Assembly: GCA_946480915.1 (NCBI GenBank)
Contig: CAMLLO010000018.1
Span: 28,937 to 92,936, forward strand
Reading direction: 5' to 3'
DNA: 64,000 bases
Origin: an uncultured Sphingobacteriaceae bacterium
Lineage (GTDB): Bacteria > Bacteroidota > Bacteroidia > Sphingobacteriales > Sphingobacteriaceae
Positions 52,848 through 60,754 of the stretch are shown in pieces. The translations under genes were made by a program, and so were the position numbers. The notes beneath the pieces are model-generated. The model saw only the letters and a program-made list of their open reading frames with translations, searched no databases and was not told where the DNA came from. Each line of letters starts with the position of its first letter. Within the stretch, counting starts at the first letter, position 1.

Positions 52848-54395
52848 CTACATAAATGGCAATAGAACCTTGTTTACCTTATACACATAGCCCTTTGACG
52901 ATGGTCCGATACTTACTGCAGGGAATTGAACCGTAGCAACGATGCCGCCCTGACTTCTAACTGTGGTCACACCATTACTGGTGGAAAAAACCAATTGCTG
53001 TGTATTACCCAGATCACTGTCTTTGGTACCTGTTAAGGCTGCTTGGTTCAAATTTGAGTTGATCAGATGATGTCTGATAAGGGCGGTGAATTGAGTGGAA
53101 GTAAGTTGAGCACCGTTTAAGAGGCGCCTCTTTACATCAATACCTGCTTCTATAAAAGCAGCGTTAGTCGGAGCAAAGAAAGTACCGTCTTTTGAAGAAA
53201 GAGCCCAGGTGCCCATTACACCTGCCTGCTGTAGAGCGGCCATAAACATAGAAAGTTCGGGATCAGTCATAGCTTTCCCAATGGCACTCTTTAACCGGTC
53301 TGATTCTGGGAACGTGATATTAATTACGTGAACAATTCCGTTACTGGCTTCAACATTCTTCCTTGTAAATCTGGAGTCGGGCAGAGCCGGAACAGTTTCA
53401 CTATTGACGGTTCTGAGTACAACCGGCCGTGCTATAAGCTCAGAGGCCAAAATATTCCTGCCGGTGAGGAAATACGATTCGAGTACTCCCTCGGCATATG
53501 AAGGGGATAATAGTTTTATATCGTTTCCCACCCTGGCCAGTGCAGGAGCAAGGTAGGCGTTTAGTGCAGCGTTAGAGGGCAATAATACAGTTGTATACAC
53601 AGGATCGCCTCCCTGATTACTCACTTCGTTATTTGCGCGATACTCCAATGAAGTATTTACGTCCGTTAAAAGAGGATAGGTCTTGAAAAAAACAGAGTCT
53701 ATCCGCCCATCACGATCTCTGTCATAACTATTTCTACTGTCATATGCACTATCGGCAGTCAGCTGCATCAACTTATAAAAAGTACTCTCAGCAAACTCCT
53801 GATCGTTCTGAAGGACTTGCTCCAAGTTGGGCAGAGGGACTAAAACTTGTCCGATACCATGGATTACCCCGTTGTCGGCATCTATGTCCCTTAAAGAATT
53901 TATAACCGATACCCCATTTATTTTTAAAGTATTCTCGGTAAGAACATCAATTTTAACGAACTTTTTATTGCGGGTAAGGTAAAGTTCACTTTTGGCATCA
54001 CTGTTATAGCGTGCCTTCAGATCATAATAATACCACATGTTGTTAACAATATGGAAACTCAGGATACTAAACAACTGATCGGTCGGAACATCAGCGATAG
54101 AAGTATATCCACGTTCAGTGAAGAAACTCTTGAAGGCCTCATTAGTCGGAGCGAAAACTGTGTACAAACCGCCCTTATTCACAAACTGATCAATTTGTGT
54201 ACGCTCTAACCCTTCAACGAAAATACTGAACTCGGGATTGTCCTTGAGTTTGTTATAGAGATAACCACCTTTCGGCTTTCCCTTGTCCCAATATTCGTCA
54301 AACCCATCTTTGCATCCGGACACTAAAACTGATGAAAATAGCACCAGGGCCCATAATGGGCGAGAGAAGAATTGTCGTTTTAAATGTCTTAACAT
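52848..54395 (-). CDS. Three-domain FAS1 (fasciclin) lipoprotein
   Basis: A 515-residue lipoprotein with a signal ending LVSGC and Cys28. It contains three FAS1-like domains: about 45-190 (GLYTVFAPTNEAFKSFF, LSFHIVNNMWY, GVIHGIGQVLVP), about 190-360 (YTTVLLPSNAALNAYL, GIVHVINITFP) and about 365-515 (GTFFAPTNAAFIEAG, LIRHHLINSNLN, YVYKVNKVLLP). The linker of the second domain has DRDRDGRID at 225-233, which fits a calcium-binding loop. FAS1 domains mediate adhesion to polysaccharides and other surface polymers. It is the first gene of the operon, so it may be the best expressed. Confidence 0.87.
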   Translation of the reverse strand: MLRHLKRQFFSRPLWALVLFSSVLVSGCKDGFDEYWDKGKPKGGYLYNKLKDNPEFSIFVEGLERTQIDQFVNKGGLYTVFAPTNEAFKSFFTERGYTSIADVPTDQLFSILSFHIVNNMWYYYDLKARYNSDAKSELYLTRNKKFVKIDVLTENTLKINGVSVINSLRDIDADNGVIHGIGQVLVPLPNLEQVLQNDQEFAESTFYKLMQLTADSAYDSRNSYDRDRDGRIDSVFFKTYPLLTDVNTSLEYRANNEVSNQGGDPVYTTVLLPSNAALNAYLAPALARVGNDIKLLSPSYAEGVLESYFLTGRNILASELIARPVVLRTVNSETVPALPDSRFTRKNVEASNGIVHVINITFPESDRLKSAIGKAMTDPELSMFMAALQQAGVMGTWALSSKDGTFFAPTNAAFIEAGIDVKRRLLNGAQLTSTQFTALIRHHLINSNLNQAALTGTKDSDLGNTQQLVFSTSNGVTTVRSQGGIVATVQFPAVSIGPSSKGYVYKVNKVLLPFM

Positions 54396-54892
54396 CTTAC
54401 GTTAAATTAATATAGTTTTATTATTAGGTATTATTCGTATCTGCATCCGTATTGCTATTAATACAATAATTAAGATGCTCCAATTCTGGCCTATATTCTA
54501 TTATGAGCTTCTTATTGTCTGCACGCCCCCCTTGTGAAGAAACTTAGTTCTACCCCTTAGTTTTTCATCCTAATTATCGTAAGGTGAATGAGCATTCAAA
54601 CCGCCTGGCAGGGGGTTCGATGAAAGTGGAAACATAATTGCTTTCACAACGCATCAGTTCAAGTACAAAATCAGGATGTTATAACTTTAGGTTTTTAATA
54701 AACTTAATCTAGGCTCTCATCATCGTTAGTTTATTGGCCTGGTCTATACCACCAAATATAAATGCGAGGAAAATAGGCGACGGGAAGTTTTGTGCAAATA
54801 AATGCGACAAATGTTTTTAATACATAAATCACTGAAAATAAGCTACTTAATTACGTAACGAACTTTATGGAGAACATTTTGAAGCCACTTGA
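54396..54892. promoter_or_regulatory. 497-base control region upstream of the FAS1-SusC-SusD operon
   Basis: This gap, between the HTCS stop and the first FAS1 gene, holds no reading frame I trust. On the minus strand, TATATTTG (54753-54760) is the best -7 element, about 360 bases before the FAS1 ATG, so a long leader would result. Just upstream of it are the direct repeats ATAAATGCGA (54758-54767 and 54798-54807), listed separately. The rest is AT-rich with a few short C/G runs (for example CCCCCC near 54530) and no clear terminator. Confidence 0.5.
54758..54807. repeat. Direct repeat ATAAATGCGA spaced 40 bases, candidate HTCS operator
   Basis: ATAAATGCGA occurs at 54758-54767 and 54798-54807, start to start exactly 40 bases, close to four helical turns. 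It lies at and just upstream of the putative -7 element of the operon. AraC-type activators such as the HTCS often bind spaced repeats upstream of their promoter. The extended form AATGCGACAAA (54801-54811) resembles AATGCAACAAA at 59259-59269 in the HTCS-xylanase gap. Confidence 0.45.
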
Positions 54893-57800
54893 TTAGTCGG
54901 TTTGACTTACTTTTATTTCAGCAGACTTTCTTTTTAAACTCATAAATTCTGAGGGCAGCATATGGAATTTAGCTTTGAAGGATTTAGCAAAATAATTAGG
55001 TGTTGCAAAGCCTACCATATATGCAATCTGCGCCACGTTCATATCGCTTTTTTCCAGGAGAACTGCTGCTTTATCTAGCTTTACAGAGCGAATATACTCG
55101 ACCGGTGACAGGCCTGTTAGCTCTAGAATCTTGTGATACAAGGAACCTCTGCTCATTCCTACATGCTTACTAAGATCTTCAACAGACAATCTTGGATTGT
55201 TCAGGTTTTCTTCGATATATAAAACCACCTTATTCAGCAATTTATCGCTGTAAGATTCTATAACAAGCTCGGGAGCCTGAACTTTGAACTGCCTGGTATA
55301 GGTATTTTTTAAGGTTCGGTTTAAAAGGAGTAGGTTTTTAATCTTGGCATTAAGGATTTCAAAATTAAATGGCTTGGTCATATAATCGTTTGCTCCTGTT
55401 TCAAGGCCTTTAATCTGCTCTTCCTCGGCCGTTAAAGCGGTCAGTAATATAATCGGAATATGACTGGTCCTCTTATCCCTTTTTATTTTCTGGCAAAGCT
55501 CTATTCCGTCCATAAGCGGCATATTTATATCACTGACAATAATCTGAGGATGATATGCGAGTGCCTTCTGCCACCCCTCTTTGCCGTTCGGCGCTTCATA
55601 TATTTTATAAAACGCTTTCAAGTTATCTTTCAGGTAAAATCTGAAGTCATCATTATCCTCTACAAGCAGAATGGATGGTCTTTCTAATTCGTCCGACCCT
55701 CCATCAGCAACCAAATTGCTGTCAATCGCCTCAGGGATATGCTCCGCGTCGGTCTCTACAGGCAGGACTTCTGTATTCTTCAAGGCTATCTCAACAGGAG
55801 CAAGAGGAAGGTGAATGATAAAACAACTTCCCTGTTCCAGTATGCTTTCTACATGAATTGTCCCACCATGCATTTTCACAAACTCCTTTGTAATTGATAA
55901 GCCAATGCCACTACCCTGATTCAAAATTGAAGTAGCTGTATCTTGTTGAAAAAAACGATCAAAAACCTTCTCCTTTTTATCCGAAGGAATACCAATCCCG
56001 GTATCGGTTACTTTTATTGTAATACAGGAATCTGCAAGAAGCCCCATGCAACCCTCTTTATCTACCTCCAGTGTGATAATACCACCTGATGGAGTGAATT
56101 TGAAAGCGTTAGATAATAAATTAAAAAGTATCCGCTCAACTTTATCGTGATCAAAGGATGTGTAAAAAGCCTCTAAGTGGCTTTTAAATATCAGGTTGAT
56201 GTTCTTCCGCTCACTAAGGTCTTTAAAGGAATCACAAACTTCCTTTAGAAAAGACACCAGTTCGCCGTCTGATAAATGCAGGCTTAGTTCCTGTTCTTCC
56301 ATTTTTCTGAAATCCAGAAGCTGGTTAACCAGGTTTAGAAGTCGTCTTGCATTTCTTTTTACCATTGCTAACTGACTGCCGGTGCGCTCATCTTTTTGCT
56401 CGGAAAGCATTCTTTCGACAGGGCCAATTATCAAGGAGATAGGTGTCCGGAATTCATGACTTAAATTGGTTAAAAACTTAATTTTCAACATATCAAGCTC
56501 ATGCAGGCGTTCGGCTTCCTTCCGTTCCTGCTCTATCAATTGCTTTGCCTGATTTTTTTCCTGCTCAAGCCGAAACTTCCTTTTCAACTTTTGAATGCCC
56601 ATGTATCTTATATACAGCAAGGAGCCTATAATTGCAAGGACATAAAATATATAAGCATAGATGGTTAGCCAAAAAGGAGGCCTTACATGAATAGTTATGG
56701 CGGTAGTTTTTCCCAGGTGCAGTCCGCTGGCGTTGCTAGCCCTAACTTTGAAAACATACTCTCCCGGATCGAGATTGGTGTAAGAAGCCGTTTTGGAATC
56801 TCCTACATGATTCCAGTCTTTATCAAATCCTTCCAGCTTGTAAGAATACCGGTACTGCTGCGGCGTCGAGAAACTAAGAGCTACAAAGCTAATGGAGAAA
56901 TTTTTCTTATAGTCGAGATTGATTTCCTTAGCAATAGATATATGTTCTTCGATGGGTGATTCTTCTCCAGGAGTAATTAATGTGTTGTCGACCTTCAATT
57001 CCGTAATCAGAACAGGAGGCACATCTAGTTTGGTCTTTATATTCCCCGGATAGAAATAATTGAACCCATCTACACCGCCAAAAAACAATTCTCCGCGAGA
57101 TGTTCTCAATCCAGCTCCTGAATAAAAATTACTGTTTTGAATCCCGTTGTAGCGGCTATAGTTTGTGAACGTCTTTGTTTTCGGGTCGAAGCTGCTTATG
57201 CCACTATTTGTACTCATCCATAGCTTTCCCTGCTGATCTTCAACAATTTTATGCACCACGCCGTTAGCCAAACCGTCCTTTTCAGAAAAAGTAATAAACT
57301 GCCTGGTCTTCTTATCAAACAAACTCAAACCACCGCCAATAGTTCCCGCCCATATATTCTGGTGCCTGTCGCACAACAAGGCATTAACATGGTCGCTGGG
57401 AAGTTTGCTATTCGCCTTGTCATACACTACTGTAGATTTTGTCCGAGGGTTTATAACAGCAATTCCGGTTCCATGTGAACCAATCCACATGTTACCGGCT
57501 TTGTCCTCTTCTATTGCCCTTATATATCCGTTGGAAGGCAAGCGAATCGCTCCTTTAAAATTAGAATTCTTGCTATAAATACTGAAGGTTTTAGTCTTGG
57601 GGTCGTACACATTTATTCCCAGGCCGTTCGTGCCTATCCAAATATTTCCTTTAGAATCTTCAGTTAAGCAAAATATATTATTGTCACTCAGGCCGCCAGC
57701 GGTACTCTTTAAAAACTGTTGAAATTTTCCGGTCTGGTAGTCAAACACAAAGAGGCCATCCGAATAGGTCCCAATCCATAACTTGTTGTCTTTACTCATT

Positions 57801-59077
57801 TCGAGCGAAAGAATCGACAAGTTACTTGGGGCCGTTTTCTTCCTGGACCGAATGTCGTAATGCCTGAACAACTCAGTACGCCGATCGAACAGGTTAAGAC
57901 CTCCGCCATCTGTACCAATAAAAACATCACCATTTTCAGTTTCTGCAAAGGAAGTAACAATAGAGGCGCTTAGTCCTTTCGCATCAAAAGGATTGCTTTG
58001 CTTCAGGTTAAAGAGATTAAGATGTTTATCGTACTTATTTATCCCTCCCTTGAAGCTGCCGATCCAGCAGATCCCCTCTCGGTCTATATAGACGCAGCGA
58101 ACGGATTTATTGCTCAGGCTATATATGTCGCGTCTATCGGGCCTGTACCTGGTAACTTTTTTCGATCGCGGATCAAAAATATTTAAGCCCTCTTCAGTCC
58201 CGAGCCAAAGTTTTCCATTTGAATCGGTAGCAACCGAATATACTTCACTGCTACTTAATGCTTTAGAATCGCCTTCAATATGCCGGTAGTTTGTGAAGTC
58301 GCGTCCGCCGGGCGCTAGCATACTTAGGCCCTCTGTGGTGCCTACCCATATGGTCCCATTTTTATCCTCCACTATACTCTTAATATTATTACCAGCAAGG
58401 CTTACTGGGTTGTTAGCTATGTGCTGGTATCGAAAGAAAGAGTTCTTTGCCCGGTTATACAAAAACAGGCCATTGTCAGAGCCAACCCACATCCTGCGTT
58501 TGCTATCCTCAAACAAACAAAGCACAGTTTTGCTCTGCAGGCCCGAGCCACGGAAAGATTCCATGGTAAATGTTCTAATTTTTTTTGTCCGGGTGTCCCA
58601 CACACTTACACCCGTACTGCTTGATATCCAAAGTCTCCCCAGGTAATCACCTTGTATGGCCCAAATAATATTGAAGTTACCGGCGGCACGTAAATGGGTG
58701 TTCAGGTTTTTAAAGCAATCCTTTTGTCTATCATACAGGCTTAATGATCCGCCATTAGTTCCAACCCAGATATTGCCGGAACGGTCTTCGTGAAGAGAGG
58801 TAATGATATTGGATTGCAAACTGGTCGTGTCAGCCGAATTATGCCGGTAAACCGTAAAAGTAGTCCCATCATATTTATTTAAGCCATCTTCTGTAGCAAA
58901 CCACATCAATCCGTAACGATCTTTGAGGATGGCGGTAACTATGTTCGAAGAGAGCCCGTCTTTTGTAGAGAGTGATGTAAAATTGATCTTTTGTTCCTGA
59001 GCAATTCCGGCTTGAAGTATAGAAAAAAACCAAAGGAATAAACAAAAAGTTGGTTTTAAAATAAATGTGTTTGGCAT
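54893..59077 (-). CDS. Hybrid two-component system sensor-regulator (HTCS)
   Basis: A 1394-residue one-protein signalling system. Order: signal peptide (1-26); two beta-propellers of Reg_prop repeats (about 35-690, many WIGT/WVGT blades); Y_Y_Y domain (about 735-800); one membrane helix (about 805-824); histidine kinase with H874 (LSHEFRTP), N990 and DTGIGIP at 1025-1031; receiver with D1183 and K1235; and an AraC DNA-binding domain (about 1290-1385). The periplasmic sensor usually binds a specific oligosaccharide and switches on the locus. Its place between the SusCD operon and GH10/GH115 says it responds to a xylan fragment. A C-terminal paralogue lies at the right edge. Confidence 0.95.
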   Translation of the reverse strand: MPNTFILKPTFCLFLWFFSILQAGIAQEQKINFTSLSTKDGLSSNIVTAILKDRYGLMWFATEDGLNKYDGTTFTVYRHNSADTTSLQSNIITSLHEDRSGNIWVGTNGGSLSLYDRQKDCFKNLNTHLRAAGNFNIIWAIQGDYLGRLWISSSTGVSVWDTRTKKIRTFTMESFRGSGLQSKTVLCLFEDSKRRMWVGSDNGLFLYNRAKNSFFRYQHIANNPVSLAGNNIKSIVEDKNGTIWVGTTEGLSMLAPGGRDFTNYRHIEGDSKALSSSEVYSVATDSNGKLWLGTEEGLNIFDPRSKKVTRYRPDRRDIYSLSNKSVRCVYIDREGICWIGSFKGGINKYDKHLNLFNLKQSNPFDAKGLSASIVTSFAETENGDVFIGTDGGGLNLFDRRTELFRHYDIRSRKKTAPSNLSILSLEMSKDNKLWIGTYSDGLFVFDYQTGKFQQFLKSTAGGLSDNNIFCLTEDSKGNIWIGTNGLGINVYDPKTKTFSIYSKNSNFKGAIRLPSNGYIRAIEEDKAGNMWIGSHGTGIAVINPRTKSTVVYDKANSKLPSDHVNALLCDRHQNIWAGTIGGGLSLFDKKTRQFITFSEKDGLANGVVHKIVEDQQGKLWMSTNSGISSFDPKTKTFTNYSRYNGIQNSNFYSGAGLRTSRGELFFGGVDGFNYFYPGNIKTKLDVPPVLITELKVDNTLITPGEESPIEEHISIAKEINLDYKKNFSISFVALSFSTPQQYRYSYKLEGFDKDWNHVGDSKTASYTNLDPGEYVFKVRASNASGLHLGKTTAITIHVRPPFWLTIYAYIFYVLAIIGSLLYIRYMGIQKLKRKFRLEQEKNQAKQLIEQERKEAERLHELDMLKIKFLTNLSHEFRTPISLIIGPVERMLSEQKDERTGSQLAMVKRNARRLLNLVNQLLDFRKMEEQELSLHLSDGELVSFLKEVCDSFKDLSERKNINLIFKSHLEAFYTSFDHDKVERILFNLLSNAFKFTPSGGIITLEVDKEGCMGLLADSCITIKVTDTGIGIPSDKKEKVFDRFFQQDTATSILNQGSGIGLSITKEFVKMHGGTIHVESILEQGSCFIIHLPLAPVEIALKNTEVLPVETDAEHIPEAIDSNLVADGGSDELERPSILLVEDNDDFRFYLKDNLKAFYKIYEAPNGKEGWQKALAYHPQIIVSDINMPLMDGIELCQKIKRDKRTSHIPIILLTALTAEEEQIKGLETGANDYMTKPFNFEILNAKIKNLLLLNRTLKNTYTRQFKVQAPELVIESYSDKLLNKVVLYIEENLNNPRLSVEDLSKHVGMSRGSLYHKILELTGLSPVEYIRSVKLDKAAVLLEKSDMNVAQIAYMVGFATPNYFAKSFKAKFHMLPSEFMSLKRKSAEIKVSQTD

Positions 59078-59090
59078 GATAAGTTTAGTA

Positions 59091-59127
59091 ATTCACGAGT
59101 TCGTCCAGAGTTAGTCGAAACGTGAAT
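59091..59127 (-). promoter_or_regulatory. Inverted repeat in the HTCS leader
   Basis: ATTCACG (59091-59097) pairs with CGTGAAT (59121-59127), and TTCG/CGAA inside extend the stem with small bulges. It begins 14 bases upstream of the HTCS ATG and could be an RNA hairpin at the ribosome site or an operator for autoregulation. Confidence 0.45.
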
Positions 59128-59395
59128 GTAAAATTGGTTTACTAACAAAAATATAAAAGAAAGATGAAGTCGACAGGGACAAATGTTGAATATCATGCAA
59201 TCTACGTTTAAAATAACTCTTCTTGATTTTTTACTTGAGCCTCGCATCTTCCGAAAGAATGCAACAAAATATTAACCAACGTAATCTACAAAAAATAGAT
59301 CAATCTTTTCTAAATCGCTGCTTGTGGCAAAATGGATTTTTCGGTGTTTATAGAAATGAATGCAAAATAATTTCTGTTCGACTTCTCTCCCCCCG

Positions 59396-59441
59396 GCTCG
59401 AGAGTATGTGCCCTCGAGCAATCAGAAGTAGATGTGCCCTC
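59396..59441. repeat. Hairpin GCTCGAG/CTCGAGC and direct repeat ATGTGCCCTC
   Basis: GCTCGAG (59396-59402) and CTCGAGC (59413-59419) form a 7-base stem with a 10-base loop. The decamer ATGTGCCCTC occurs at 59406-59415 and again at 59432-59441, 26 bases apart. The block is GC-rich in an AT-rich gap and lies about 215 bases before the xylanase start, so it may be a binding site for the HTCS or another regulator. Confidence 0.5.
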
Positions 59442-59653
59442 TAATGAAAATGTAACATTTTAAACACTGAACATTCATTCTATTAGTTTCGACAAACGTG
59501 GCGCCTGATGCTTAAAGGCAGGGCTAGTTTTACAGTAATTTAAAACCATTTAAAAGATTGCACTCTAGCCTGATTATTTATAAAGCACTGGTAGCGCCAG
59601 CGTCGTGCCCTTCAGGCCAGTGAACAATTAATTTAGCTTCATTAAAAAATTAA

Positions 59654-60754
59654 ATGAATATAACATCCAAAACTTTTTTGCTTTTTTTACTAATCTGCCT
59701 GCAGTTCTTGGCCTGCAAAACACTGAAATCCGCGCATTCCAGCAGAGGGTTGAAAGGTTATTACAAAGATTATTTTCCTGTAGGTGTCGCTGTCAATCCT
59801 CAGGCCTTAAGCGGAAACGAAAGGGAGCTTATTTTAAGAGAGTTTAATAGCATAACACCTGAAAATGCGATGAAGATGGGGCCGATTCATCCGCGCGAAA
59901 ATTATTATTACTGGAAGGGTGCCGACTCGATAGTAAACTTCGCCCACAGATACGGCCTAAAAGTCCGCGGCCATAACCTATGCTGGCATGAGCAAACGCC
60001 CGACTGGATGTTTAAAGACGATCAGGGAAACCTCGTTTCAAAACAAGTGCTGTTAAACCGACTAAAAGACCATATAACCACAGTAGTAAACAGATACAAA
60101 GGGAAAATCTATGCCTGGGATGTGGTAAACGAGGTGATTGACGATGCCGATAGTGGTTTTATAAGAAAATCGTTATGGTACCAGATATGCGGTGAAGATT
60201 ATATAGCCAAAGCGTTTGAATATGCCCATGCGGCAGACCCTGAAGCAATCCTTTTTTACAACGACTACAATACCGAGCGGCCGGCGAAAAGAGATAAGGT
60301 TTATACACTTCTGAAAAAACTTGTTGATGCAGAAGTACCCGTTCACGGCGTTGGATTACAGGCGCACTGGTCGATATTCGAACCTTCTGAAAAGGAGTTG
60401 CGCCAGGCGATCGAATTATACTCCTCTTTGGGCTTACAAATACATATTACTGAACTGGATATGTCGGTATATCCCTGGGAAAAGGATAAGAGACAAAAAC
60501 ATGCGAACGAAGATGACACTCTAACACCCGAGCGTGAACAACGACAGGTGGAGCAGTACGGAAAAGTGTTTAGCATTTTCAGGGAATACAAAAAAAATAT
60601 TACAAGTGTCACTTTCTGGAATGTATCCGACCGATACACCTGGTTGGATTCTTACCCCGTTCCCGGAAGGAAAAATTATCCTCTTCTATTCGATATAAAC
60701 CTTCAGCCCAAAAAAGCTTACGAGAAAGTAACAGACTTTAGAAAAAATCCCTAA
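59654..60754 (+). CDS. GH10 endo-1,4-beta-xylanase lipoprotein
   Basis: A 366-residue glycoside hydrolase with a lipoprotein signal ending FLAC (Cys21), so it should sit on the outer membrane or cell surface. The GH10 barrel starts near residue 40. The acid/base is E160 (AWDVVNEVIDD) and the nucleophile E267 (IHITELDMS). Other marks are WHEQTPDWM (111-119), the GHNLCWH loop and TFWNVSDRYTW near the end. It cuts beta-1,4-xylan chains into oligosaccharides. The stop overlaps the GH115 start by one base (TAATG), so the two are made together. No carbohydrate-binding module is fused. Confidence 0.96.
   Translation: MNITSKTFLLFLLICLQFLACKTLKSAHSSRGLKGYYKDYFPVGVAVNPQALSGNERELILREFNSITPENAMKMGPIHPRENYYYWKGADSIVNFAHRYGLKVRGHNLCWHEQTPDWMFKDDQGNLVSKQVLLNRLKDHITTVVNRYKGKIYAWDVVNEVIDDADSGFIRKSLWYQICGEDYIAKAFEYAHAADPEAILFYNDYNTERPAKRDKVYTLLKKLVDAEVPVHGVGLQAHWSIFEPSEKELRQAIELYSSLGLQIHITELDMSVYPWEKDKRQKHANEDDTLTPEREQRQVEQYGKVFSIFREYKKNITSVTFWNVSDRYTWLDSYPVPGRKNYPLLFDINLQPKKAYEKVTDFRKNP

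Larger units (their letters stand above)
59078..59653. promoter_or_regulatory. 576-base divergent control region between HTCS and GH10 xylanase
   Basis: No reliable gene is seen here. On the minus strand TATTTTTG (59146-59153) is a -7 element for the HTCS, giving a leader of about 68 bases that contains an inverted repeat (59091-59127). On the plus strand a weak TAGTTTCG (59484-59491) lies about 160 bases before the xylanase ATG. Other elements are the repeats at 59396-59441 and the motif AATGCAACAAA (59259-59269). Confidence 0.5.

Noticed and set aside
54605..54625. A tRNA-like GGGGGTTCGAT word in the gap before the FAS1 operon
   Set aside because: It recalls a T-arm, but no acceptor stem, anticodon arm or D-arm can be folded around it.
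59223..59444. A 73-codon open frame in the HTCS-xylanase gap
   Set aside because: It has no family resemblance, crosses the GCTCGAG hairpin, and its start is poorly placed. The gap is better read as a control region.
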